From Rhynchopus euleeides (Eukaryota > Euglenozoa > Diplonemea > Diplonemida > Diplonemidae): 64,000 nt of DNA. The notes below the pieces were generated by a model. That model did no database searches. It was given only the letters and a program-made list of their open reading frames with translations, and was not told where the DNA came from. The stretch's first letter is position 1. Each line of letters starts with the position of its first letter. Where the stretch lies: positions 372,001-436,000 of the forward strand of contig OY723268.1 of NCBI GenBank assembly GCA_963210315.1, read 5' to 3'. Made by a program: the position numbers and the translations under genes. Shown piece by piece: positions 52,347 through 64,000 of the stretch.

Positions 52347-55300
52347 TCAGATATCGTCGTCGTGCACGGTGCTCTTGGGCGAGCGCTGTGACATCTCCTC
52401 GCTGTCGCGCTCGAGCAGCCCCTCGTGTGCCTCGCTCCCCTTGCTGGGCGAGCGCTCGCCGAGCCCCAGGTTCTGCTCGCTGTCGCCCTCCTCCACCTCC
52501 GCCTCGAACTGCTTGTTCCACTTCTCGTCGTCCGCATCGTTCTGCTGCTGCCTGCGGCGGCACAGCAGGAAGGCGGCGAGGCAGCAGCTGCAGCACAGCA
52601 GCAGCAGCAGGGGGAGCAGCCAGCACAGCACGCAGTCGTCGTCGCCGTCGCCGCCCGACGCAGCGAGACCCGTCCCGTTCGTCTCGTTTGCCTCCAGCAG
52701 CGTCAGAGTCGCCGTGTTCCAGCCGCCGACGGACACGCACATGTCGCGCCCTGTGTCCCAGTCACACAGCTCCTGCGCCCGGCACGTCGTCTGCTCGAGC
52801 CCCTCGCAGCGCGTCGTCACCGTTGTGCCGACACACGCGCTCTCCCGGTCGTCCCACATGCACGCGGGCAGCTGGTTGCACGCCACCATTTCCGACGTGT
52901 CCGCGCACACCACGGCCGAGCACGACGCAGGCTGCCCCACCGCAGGCTCGCCCACCTGCACCCCGCGGCACGCGCACTGCCAGTCCCCGTCCTGCTCCAC
53001 GTTCGGGTCGACGCACTTCTGCCCGGCCGCCGCACACGTCCCCATCTCGCACCCCTCACACGCCGCCGTGCACTCGTCCGTCCCGCACTTCGCCGGGGCC
53101 ATCTTCCCGCTCACCCCGCGCTGCGGGGCGACGCACACGCACTGCCAGTCGCCCTCCGTCCCCACGTCGGGGTCGACGCACGTCTGCCCCGCCGACGTGC
53201 ACACGGACGACACCGCCTCGTCCTGGCACTCCCCGACGAACTGGCACGTCGCCGGAGACCCGGTCGCCTCGCCGGTTGCCGGCAGCGGGCACCTGCACTT
53301 CCAGTCCCCGAGCGCATCCCCCGTCGGGTTCGGGTCGTAGCACGCCTGCCCCGCCTTCCGGCACGTGTCCGCGATCGTCCCGTCGAGGCACTCGTCCTTC
53401 GTGCACTTTGCCACGCTGATCAGCGCCGACCCGGTTGCCGGCGCCTCGCACATGCACATCCAGTCGTTCAGCCGGAGGTCGCTCTTGTCCTGGTCGTGGC
53501 ACACCTGCCCCGCGCGCGTGCACACCCCCGCAATCTCCGTGTCGGCACACTCGTCCAGGACACACACCGCGCGTGCCCCGGCGGCAGACCCCAGCGCAGG
53601 TGCAATGCACTCGCACCGCCAGTCCCCGGCGGCCGACACCGACCCATCCACGCAGCGCTGCCCGCGGCACGCGCTCCCCTTCCCGTCCCCGCGGTCCGCG
53701 CACGTCGCGCACTTTGCGGAGCACTCGTCCAGCTCGCACTCTGCCGGTGCCTGCTGCCCCACCTTTGCGGTGACCGACGGCTCCGCACAGCGGCACTCCC
53801 AGTCCCCGTCAACCGTCGTGTCCGGGTCGAAGCAGTACTGCTTGGCGTCCTTGCACGTCGCCTGGTTCTCCTTGCACTCGTCCCCATCCGGGAATTCTGT
53901 TATTGGTGTTGGTGGGTGGGGTAAGTGCGGGTGGGGGGTGGAGATGTGCCGACGGTACAGACCAACCCAACAACACAGCAGAGCACAACACAACACAACA
54001 CAACACAACACAATCGCCATCACAGAGACTCATGTATACCACCACCCCCACAACCCCACAACCCCACACATCATCTGGCATACCACATGTGGCGAGCGCC
54101 CCTGTCGCCTCACCGCTCCCAGTCACACACTCGCACACCCAGTCACCCACCGAGTCCTGTGCGGTGTTAGGGTCCCGGCAACGCTGCCCGCCCTCGTAGC
54201 ATGTCGTCACGTTGCGGCACTCGTCGTGCACTGTGGTGGTGTGTTGTATTGCATCGTGTATGTGGTGTATATGGGTCAGAACAACGGCAACAGAAAAGCA
54301 AAAGCAATCAAGAGATCACCACCACACACTTGCTTCACATCCCCACCCCCCCACACTGCAGAGGCACATACCACACTTCCCCTCCTGCATCTCTGTCCCG
54401 TCCGCACAGCGGCACTCCCAGTTCCCTGTCACAGACGGCGAGTGGTCCGGGTCGACGCACACCTGCCCCTTCTCCATGCACACGTCCGTCACCGCAGGCT
54501 GGCTCGCACCGGCAGGCGCCGGCGCCCCGGGCTCCGCACACGTCTGCCGCTTGCTCGCCCCCAGCAGCGCCGCACACTTCGGGTTCGCACGGTTGAACTC
54601 GTTGCTCTCCAGGATGCACCAGTCACCCAGCCCCGACCGCGTCGGATTGCAGCACCCCGAGTTGCACGGCTCCGCGAACCCAGCCCCGATGCCCGGGCCC
54701 TCCGCTTCCGGCAGCTGCCACCCGCACGCGCACTCGCACCCGTCGGTGGTGAAGCGCCGGAAGTGCTCGCACTGGCGCGCCCCCTTCTGCGTCACCGCCA
54801 CACACTCGTCCACCAGGCACTTGTCGACAGGGCGCCCAACAGCCGTCGCCGTCGCCGGCGGCGCGCACCGGCACACCCAGTCCCCGAGGCTCTCCATCCC
54901 CATGTTCGGGTCGACGCACCCCTGCCCCGACGCCGTGCACACGTTGATCGACTCCACGCTCGTGCGCGCGCACGTCGGGCAGATGTCGTCGCATTCGTTC
55001 ACGATGCACACCGCCGGCTTCCGCACACCGACCTCCAGCCCGTGGAACGGCGGGAGGCACGCGCAACGCCAGTCGTCCGTGTTCGTCGTGTTTGCCCCGG
55101 GCACACACTTCTGCTCCGCAGCGGCGCACACCTTGGCGTTCGCCTCCACCGCGCACCCGCCCACGTACGTGCACGCCGCAGCCCCTGCCACCATCGACCC
55201 CTGCGCCGGCTCCGGGCAGTTGCACGTCCAGTCCCCCAGGCTCTGCGCCCCCTTGTTCTGGTCCACGCACATCTGCCCCGCGTCGAGGCACACCGTCCCG

Positions 55301-58300
55301 TGCTGCGAGCACTCGTCCACCAGGCACGACGCCGGGCCCCCCACCGCCGACCCGCTCGCAGGCGCCTGGCACAGGCAGAGCCAGTCCCCGGTCGATCCCG
55401 CCGACATGTCCGGGTCGCGGCACACCTGCCCCTTCCCGGTGCAGATCACCCCATTCAGCCCGCACTCGTCGACCATGCACTCCGCAGCGGCTGCCGCCGC
55501 GCTCCCCTTCCCGTTCTTGCACACGCACCGCCAGTCCGACAGGCTCGACGCCGACGTGTCCGCGTCCACGCAGCTCTGGTCCGCAGCCCCGCACACATGC
55601 GTCAGCCCCTGCTGCGCGCACGTCTCGCACCGCGACCGGCACTCGTCGAGCACACACACCGCCGCCGCCTCGCGCGCCTCCCCGGCGAGCGGCGCGATGC
55701 ACTGGCACCACCACGCCCCGTTCCGCTCAGCGCACATCTGCCCCGCCCCGCACGTGCTCCCGTGCTCCGCGCACAGCGTCTCCGTCTTGCACTGCGCCAC
55801 GGGGGCCCCGACCTGCACCCCGTCGTTCGCGTCCGGGCACGTGCACATCCAGTTCCCCACCGCGTCCACGTCCTGCTGCGGGTCGACGCACAGCTGCCCC
55901 TTCTGCGAGCACACCTCGTTCCCGTTCGCCTTCCCGCCCAGCCACTTCGACGCCACGGAGCACTCGTCCAGCCGGCACATGGCGACCTCGCGCGCCGCGG
56001 GCGCCCCGACGTACGGCCACGTGCACATGCACACCCAGTCCCCGCTCTTCTGCGTGTCCGGGTCGTGGCACAGCTGCATCGGCTTCCCCTTCGCGTCCAC
56101 CGCCTGCGCGCACGTGTCCCGGTTCGCCGCCACCGCGCACTCATCCGCCTCGCACACCGCCGCAGCCCCGCGCTGCTCCCCGATCTGCGGCTGCGGGCAC
56201 TTGCACCGCCAGTCCCCCGTGCTCGCCGCGTCCGTGTTGGCGTCCACGCACTCCTGCCCCGCCGACAGGCACGCGTGCGTCTGCGACCCCGGCTTCGTGG
56301 CGCACGTCCCGCACGTTGCCCGGCACTCGTCCAGCACACACTGCGCCGGGGCGTTGCGCACGGCATCGCCCACCCGCGGCGACACGCAGCGGCACTCCCA
56401 GTCCCCCACAGACGCCTCGTCCGGGTCGTAGCACGACTGCCCCGCGTCCGTGCACACCGCCGCAATCGCCGGGGTGTGGCACTCACCCACGTACTCGCAC
56501 ACCGCGGGCTTCCCGACGGCGCTCCCCTTCGCAGGCGACACGCACCGGCACTCCCAGTCCCCGCGCGACCCCGCCTCGATCTTCGGGTCGTGGCACGTCT
56601 GCCCCTTCGCGGTGCACTCCTTCTCGTGGATCAGGCACTCGTCGTACGTGCACACCGCCACCCCGCCGACCTTCTTCCCCACCGACGGCGCGGCGCACGC
56701 GCAGTACCAGTCGCCCGTCACCATCTCCGACGCATCCGGGTCCACGCACGTCTGCTCCTCCTTCACGCACACCTTCCCGGGCCCGTCGCACTCGTTGTAC
56801 GAGCACTGCGCCACCGCCGCCACCGCCGACGCCTTCGACATCGTGCACAGGTACTCGTGCGCGCAGCACGCGCACCGCCAGTCCGACACCGCCAGCAGGC
56901 TGGTGCTCCCCTCAATGCACGTCTGCCCGTTCAGCATGCACAGGTTCCCCTTCCCGTCCTGGTCCGCGCACGTGTCGCACACCGCGCTGCACTCGTCCAG
57001 CACGCACGTGGCCGGGCCCCCCGCCTGCCGCTCCCCGGTCTGCGGCGCCACGCACGCGCAGAACCCGGGTGCCCCCGCGTCGGGGCTGGACACGCACACC
57101 TGCCCCTGCGACGTGCACTTCTCCCCGTGCACCGTACACCACGACGTCTCCGGCACCGTGCACGGCGCAGGCGCCCCCACCGCCGTCTTGTTCACGTCCT
57201 CCGACTGCGCGTCGATGCAGCGGCACACCCAGTCCCCTGTCACAAGCGCGTCCGGGTTCGGGTCCTCGCACGTCTGCCCCGCGGCGCTGCACACCTGCAT
57301 GTTCTTTGCCTCCGCGCACTCGTCTGTCTTGCACGACGCAACCTTCGCCGTCGCCTCCCCGACGTACGGGGCCGCGCACACGCACTTCCAGTCGCCCGTC
57401 CCGTCCGACGCGTGCGTGTTCGGGTCCACGCACGTCTGCCCCGCCGCCGCGCACAGCGCCGCAAGGCGCCCGTTGTTCAGCAGGCACTCGTCCACCAGGC
57501 ACTGCGCCGGCGCCGCCGCGCTCGACCCCGCCTGCCCCGGCGGGCACACGCACCGCCAGTCCCCCAGGTCTGCCGGCGACGCAGACGTCTCCTCACACGT
57601 CTGCCCCACCGCCTCGCACACGCTCCCGGCCCCCTTGTCCGCGCACGTGGGGCACTCCGCCACGCACTCGTCCAGCTTGCACACCGCAGGGCTGCCGCGG
57701 CTGCTCACCCCGATCGCCGGGGCCGCACACTGGCACACCCAGTCCCCGTCCGTCTTCACGTCCGGGTCGAAGCACGCCTGCCCCACCTGCGTGCACACGT
57801 GCGCGTTCGCCACGCACTCCCCGGTGAAGGTGCACGTCGCCGCCTTCTGCGCCCCGTCCGCCCCCGTCGACCCCTTCGGGCACACGCACACCCAGTCGTC
57901 CACCTCCTGCGTCGGGTCCTTGCACACCTGCCCGTGCGCCGCGCACACCCGCGCCGCATCCGACGCACACTCGTCCCTCATGCACACGGCCGCCGCGCGT
58001 GTCACGGGCTCCCCAAACATCGGCGGCAGGCACTCGCACCGCCAGTCACCCACGCTCTGCGGGGACCGGTTCGGGTCCACGCACATCTGCTCCTGCTTCT
58101 CGCACACGTTCTGCACCTGCCACGCCGCCACCTGCGGGTCGCACGTCCCGACCTGCCCCGCCACAGGGCCCTCCAGCAGCTCCGCGCACTTCGGGTTCGC
58201 GATGTTGTCCGGGTGGTCCGCGTCGATCAGGCACCACGGCCCGCCCGCACGCCCCGTCGGGTTGCAGCACCCCGCGTTGCACGGGCTGTCGATCCCAGGG

Positions 58301-61300
58301 CCCACGCCCTGCGACCCCAGCTGCTCCTGCATCTCCCACCCGCACTTGCACAGGCACCCGTCCAGCGTCTTCCGCGGCACCTCCTTGCACGTCAGCGCCC
58401 CGAAGTTCGTCACGTCCATGCACTCGTCCACCTGGCATGTCGCCACGTTCGCCGTCGCCGACGGGAACCCGGTGGGGCACGTGCACATCCAGTCGTTCGT
58501 CGACGTCGGCGACGGGTTCGCGTCGAAGCACGTCTGCCCGGCCAGCTCGCACACGTTCCCGCCCCCCTTGTTCGCACACGTGTCGCACACCGCCGCGCAC
58601 TCGTCGAGCTTGCACTCCGCAGGGGCCATCACGGCAAACACCCCGCCCTTTGCGCAGTGGCACTCCCAGTCGTCGCGCGCCGCCGGCGTCGGCTTCGGGT
58701 CGATGCACACCTGCCCCTGCTCCTCGCACTTGTGGAAGTTGGCCGCGAGGTTGCACTCGTTCAGGATGCACCGCGCCGCCCGCCCCACCCCGACCCCGGT
58801 CATCCCCTCCGGGCACCGGCACTCGAAGTCCCCGCGCGACCCGGCGTCCGTGTCCGGGTCCACGCACACCTGCCCCTCCGAGGGCGTGCACACCATCTGG
58901 TTCTCAGGCAGCTTGCACTCGTCCACGGCGCACACGGGGATCGCGAGCGTCTTCCGCCCCGTCGCTGGCGGCGGGCACACGCACATCCAGTCGCTCGTCG
59001 ACCGCGCGTCCATGTTCGGGTCCTCGCACAGCAGCCCGACGCGCCCGCACGTGTTCCCCTCCCCGTGGTCCGCGCACGACGGGCACACCTCCGCGCACTC
59101 GTCCAGCGAGCAGGTGGCTGCCCGCCCCACGGCCGCCCCGCTCTGCTTGCCCTGCTTGTCGTCCGACGGGCACATGCACATCCAGTCCGCGAGCGAGTTC
59201 CCCCCCGTGTTCGGGTCCCGGCACGTCTGCCCCACCGCCGAGCACGTCTTCCCCGCGCACGTGGTGCACGTATTCGTGCACTCGTCCAGCTCGCACGTCG
59301 CCGGGCCGCCCACCGTGTTCGCCCCCTGTGCGGGCGGCAGGCACTCGCACATCCAGTCACCCGACACCGACACGTCCGGGTCGACACACGCCTGCCCGTG
59401 CGACGTGCACGTATCCCGCACAGCCTCGATCTGGCACTCGCTCTCCGGCGGCGTGCACTCCGCCGCCCCCATCAGCGCCTTCCCGCCCTGCACCCCCGGC
59501 AGCTCCGGGCAGTGGCACTCCCACGTCCCCTCCGCAACCGGGTCCGTGTCCACGCACTGCTGCCCGAACGCGTGGCACGCCTGCTCCTGCTGCATGCACT
59601 CGTCCGTCGCGCACGTCGCGAGCGCCATCACCGCAAACCCGACGGACGGCGGCACGCACCGGCACTCCCACGTGTCCACCTTGTGCCAGTCCGGGTCGAT
59701 GCACAGCTGCCCGGCGCACGTCGCCGCGTTCTCCGGCCTGGCACACTCGTCCTCCTCGCACACAGCCACGTTCGCCACAGCCGAGAAATTCGACCCCGCG
59801 CAGCGGCACAGCCAGTCCCCGAGCGCGTCCGGCGCTGTGTCCGGGTCCTCGCACGTCTGCCCCGCAGCCTCGCACACGTTCGGCTCCCCCGACACGGGCA
59901 CCGCCGTCGTGTTCCCGGGCGCCTCGCACTCGTCGACGGAGCACTCCGCCACACCCCCGCTCTTCTGCTTCTTCTGCTGCGGGGGCGGGCACACGCAGTA
60001 CCAGAACCCCTCGATCGACGGCTCCGTGTCGATGCACGTCTGCCCCGCCGCCCGGCACACGCTCCCGTGCACCTTGCACTCGTCGACCGTGCACACCGCC
60101 GCCTTTGCCACGGCGCTCCCCGTCCACGGCGCCACGCACTGGCACAGCCAGTCCCCGCGCGCGTCCGCCGCCGTGTCCGGGTCGTAGCACGTCTGCCCCT
60201 TCGTGGCGCACACGCCCGCCCCCTCCAGCGTGCACTCGTCAACGACACACGCCGCCACGGACGCCGTCGACTGCCCCTGCAGCGGCGCCCGGCACTCGCA
60301 CCGCCAGTCCCCGGTCACCGTGTTGGACGGGTCCTCGCAGTCCTGGTTCACCGTCGTGCACGTCGACCCGTGCACCTCGCACTCGTTGACGACGCACACG
60401 GCCGCCGCCGTCCGCTTCGAACCGCTCGCAGGTGCGATGCACCGGCACTCCCACGTGTTCAGCCCCTTCACCGGGTCCGTGTTCTCGTCTACACACGCCT
60501 GCCCCGCATCCGTGCACGTCGACCCGGCGCACGTCGGGCACCGCGACACGCACTCATCCAGCTTGCACACCGTCGGGCCCATCAGCCCGGGCACCCCGGT
60601 GGCGGGCGGCACGCAGCGGCACCGCCAGTCCCCCTTCTTCGCCACGTCCGGGTCGTCGCACACCTGCCCCGCCGTCGTACACACGTCGCTGACCGTCGGG
60701 TCCTCGCACTCCCCGACCAGCACGCACTCCGTAGGCTTCAGCACCGCCTTCGCCCCCGTCGAGGGCGCCACGCAGTGGCACTCCCAGTCCTTCAGGCTGT
60801 CCACGTGCTTGTTCGGGTCCACGCACATCTGCCCGCGCTCGCTGCACACGTGCCCGTGCTTCTTGCACTCGTCCACAAGGCACTCCGCAGGCCCCTTGAC
60901 GGAGGCCCCCACGGCCGGCGGCGGGCAGTGGCACTCCCAGTCCCCGAGGCTGTTGCCCGCCGTGTTCGGGTCGATGCAGTTCTGCTTCGACGCGAGGCAC
61001 ACGTGCGCCGCCCGCTCGCACTCGTCCACCGGGCACTGCGCCGCAGCCGCCACCGCGCTCATCGTCGACGGCGGCGGGCACTTGCACACCCAGTCGTTCA
61101 GGCTCCGGAACGACGGGTTCGGGTCCGTGCACGTCTGCCCCACCTGCGAGCACGTCGTCTTTGCGCACGTGGCGCACTGCCCCACGCACTCGTCCAGCTT
61201 GCACTCCGCCGCAACCGCCACCGCGCTCCCCGTCGACGGCGCACGGCACACGCACTGCCAGTCCCCGCTGCGCGTCTGGTTGGCGTCCACACACCCCTGC

Positions 61301-64000
61301 GGCGGCTGCGCACCCTCGCACACGTACCGGTTCTCCACGCACTCGTCCACCTCGCACACGGCAGCCCCCAGCTTCCTGCTCGATGCCGACGGCGGCGGGC
61401 ACACGCACTCCCAGTCGTTCATCGTCTGCAGGTCCGGGTCCACGCACGTCTGGTTCGCCTGCTTGCACTGGTCCCCGTGGATCAGGCACTCGTCCGTCGT
61501 GCACGTCGCCAGCCCCGCCGTCTTCGTCCCCTGCTGCGGCGGGGGGCACACGCAGTCGAAGTCCCCGAGTGTGTCGAGGTGCGAGTCGTGGCACAGCTGC
61601 CCGCCGTCCGCGCACACACTCCCGGGCACCTTCCCGTCCACCGCGTCCGTGCACTCGTCCAGGCTGCACACAGCCACCCCGTTCGTCGTGAACTTCGCCT
61701 GCAGCGGGGGCGGGCAGCGGCACTGCCAGTCCGCGCCTGCGTACCCCGCCGTGTTCACGTCAATGCACTCCTGCCCGGCATCCTCGCACACGTTCCCGCC
61801 CCCCTTGTTTGCGCACGTCTCGCACGACGACGCGCACTCGTCCACAATGCACTGCTCCACGGGCCCGCCGACCTTGAACGAGGTTCCGATGGTGCACTTG
61901 CAGTACCAGTTCGACAGCACCGTGTGGTCCGGGTCCACGCACTCCTGCTCCTCCACCACGCACACGTTCCCGCGCCCGTCCTTGTCCGCGCACGTCGGGC
62001 ACACCGTGGCGCACTCGTTCGTCGTGCACGTGTCCACCGGCCCGCCCTGCTGCGACCCCGACGCCGGCGGCGGGCAGTGGCACTCCCAGTCGCCCGCCTT
62101 CGACGTGTCCGGGTCGACGCAGATCTGCCCCGCAGCCACGCACGTCGGCCCGTGCACCTTGCACTCGTCGTCCGTGCACGACGACACCGCAGCCACCGTG
62201 CGCGAGTCCGTCGACGGCGGGGGGCACTTGCACACCCAGTCCTTCAGGTGCTTCGGCGACGTGCTCATGTCCGCACACTCCTGCCCTGCGTCCGAGCACG
62301 TCGCCCCCGCGCACGTGTCGCACATCTCCACGCACTCGTCCAGCTGGCACACCGCCGCGCCGAGCCCCATCGGGCTCCCCTTCGACGGGGGCACGCACTT
62401 GCACATCCAGTCGCCCGTCTTCGTCTTGTCCGGGTCCTCGCAGTCCTGCCCGTGCAGCTCGCACACGCCCTGCTTGTCCTTCTGGCTCTTCTGGCACGTC
62501 GAGCACACCGCCGTGCACTCGTCCAGCTCGCACGTCGCCGGGCCGTTCTTCTGCGGCGCCCCCTTGTACGGCGGGATGCACGTGCACTCCCAGTCACCCA
62601 CCACCGCCGCGTCCGGGTCGTTGCAGTGCTGGTCCGCGTCCGCGCACACCTTCTGGTTCGCCCCCTGGCACTCCGGCGGCGGCAGGCACCTCGCCGGCGT
62701 CTGCTGCCCGGGCACACCCGCGTCCGGCGCCACACACTTGCACAGCCACGTGGCCTTCGTCTTCAGGTCCGGGTCCTCGCACTGCTGCCCCGCGCTCCTG
62801 CACACCTCCGCGTGCACCTTGCACTCGTCCTCCTCGCACTCGGCCGACGCGCCGACGTTCGCCCCCACCGCAGGCGGCACGCACTCGCAGTACCAGTCAC
62901 CCTTCTTCGTCTCGTCGGGGTCGATGCACATCTGCCCGTGCGGGCACACGTCCGTGTGCTGCTCGCACTCGTCCTCCTCGCACAGCGCCACGTTCGTCAC
63001 CGCAAACGTGTGCGACGGCGGCGGGCACTTGCACACCCAGTCGTTGCGCGACGACACCGACTTGTCCTTGTCCTCGCACTCCTGCGGTGAAGGCTTCGCA
63101 GACGCGCACAGGTTCCCCTTCCCGTCGTCCTTGTCCGCGCACGTCGCGCACTTCACCACGCACTCGTCCAGCACGCACTGGTCGACCGGCGCGGCCACAC
63201 GCGACCCGAGGCTCGGCGGCGGGCACTTGCACATCCAGTCGCTCAGCGACTTGTCCGAGATGTTCGGGTCCTCGCACACCTGCCCCACAGCGGTGCACAC
63301 GTCCGTCCCGTTGCCCGTCGCGCACGTCGGGCACGTCTCGATGCACTCGTCCAGGTCGCACGCCGCCGGTGCCTTCTGCTGCCGCGACATCTTGCCCCCC
63401 GTCACGCACACGCAGAACCAGTCGTCCAGCGACTTCCCCGACTTGTCGTCGTCGACACACCTCTGGTTCGCCTTCTCGCACGTCGCCGAGTGCTGCGCGC
63501 ACTCGTCCACCCCACACACCGCGGGCTTCTGCATCCCCGGCGGGCCCGTCTGCGGCATCACGCACTGGCACTGCCAGTCCCCGTCGACCATCTTGTTCGG
63601 GTCCACGCACAGCTGCTCCGCGTCCGTGCACACGTTGTTCTGCCCCTGCGGCACCCCGGGGATGCCAGGCCGCGCCGGCTTGCCCCCGTCCTGCGGCACC
63701 GTCCCCTCCGCCAGGCACGACTGCCGGATGGCCGACCCGCGCGGCACCGCACACTCCGGCTTGTTCTTGTTGTAGTCCGAGTTGGCCGCGATGTAGCACC
63801 AGTCCCCCTCCGCCGCCCCGTTCGGGTTGCAGCACCCCGTGTTGCACGGCTCCGTCGACCCCGGCCCCGCCGGCATCTTGATCGCGACCCCGTTCATGTC
63901 CTTGAACACAGCCGTCCACCCGCACGAGCACAGGCACCCCTCCTTCGAGTACCGCGGCAGGTGCTGGCACTGCACCGCCCCCGACAGCTCGTGGCACTCG
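52347..64000 (-). CDS. Giant vWA/EGF-like-repeat membrane protein, copy B, 5' end beyond window
   Basis: Exons 64000 (partial) to 54372, 54230-54084 and 53896-52347 mirror copy A at a constant offset of 22,325. The frame is fully open and both introns are intact, so the gene is not an obvious pseudogene. The visible part covers the EGF-like repeat region from just before the first PCNxGCCNP module (63,965-63,715), the other two such modules (about 58,400-58,143 and 54,775-54,535), the membrane span and the cytoplasmic tail. The only coding difference seen from copy A is a synonymous C-to-T change (plus strand 60679 A against 38354 G). The vWA units should lie outside the window if the duplication is complete. 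Confidence 0.9.

Larger units (their letters stand above)
50631..64000. repeat. Segmental duplication, copy B (continues past the window)
   Basis: Matches 19569-41675 without the retrotransposon and without the MITE. It begins about 660 bp upstream of the copy A gene's start codon, giving a head-to-tail arrangement of the two giant genes. Confidence 0.92.

Overview
The window is nuclear DNA of a GC-rich unicellular eukaryote. Three things show this: canonical GT-AG introns with GTATG donors, a catalytic subunit of protein phosphatase 4, and LINE-type and hAT transposons. Every gene I can support, including the transposon genes, lies on the minus strand. Coding exons are very long (one is 17.9 kb) and introns are few. 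A pyrimidine tract ending in AG lies just upstream of the giant gene's ATG. A one-strand gene cluster plus a possible trans-splice acceptor would fit Euglenozoa (for example a diplonemid). A dinoflagellate or a green alga cannot be excluded, and this placement is only an inference.

Layout. 1-2.2 kb: a 63/126-bp minisatellite interrupted by a unique segment. 2.2-3.8 kb: no gene, GC-rich hairpins. 3804-7528: a complete hAT transposon with an intact 966-residue transposase, terminal inverted repeats (TIRs) and a perfect 8-bp target-site duplication (TSD). 7623-7807: a 185-bp MITE-like element. 7847-10478: a decayed DNA transposon with TIRs of about 133 bp and zinc-finger coding remnants. 10.5-15 kb: gene-poor, with a cruciform-forming array, small foldback repeats and fragments of the MITE family. 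15.06-16.25 kb: the PP4 catalytic subunit, with three exons resolved and the C-terminus not found. 17.3-18.8 kb: a coiled-coil protein.

19,569 to the end is dominated by a direct duplication. A giant gene (30,022-49,969, minus, three exons, 6,539 residues) encodes a predicted type I membrane protein: signal peptide, four Cys-rich/von Willebrand A units, a Pro/Thr/Ala linker, roughly seventy EGF-like six-cysteine repeats, one membrane span and an acidic tail. Its 3' two-thirds and 3' flank recur almost base for base from 50,631 to the window end, as a second gene that runs off the edge. The first copy alone carries an 8.5-kb non-LTR retrotransposon (20,479-29,014) and a 185-bp MITE (29,763-29,947). 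The second copy shows the exact empty sites, so both insertions are younger than the duplication or the copies are mis-assembled haplotypes.

The retrotransposon is the most unusual item. Its two reading frames share one frame and are separated by a single UGA followed by CGG and a strong potential stem structure, and the second frame has no usable AUG. This suggests stop-codon readthrough into a polyprotein of about 2,810 residues. Both halves carry an OTU-type cysteine protease domain and an RNase H-like domain, and the C-terminus has a duplicated Cys/His motif. The cellular genes (PP4, coiled-coil protein, giant surface proteins) share no obvious pathway.
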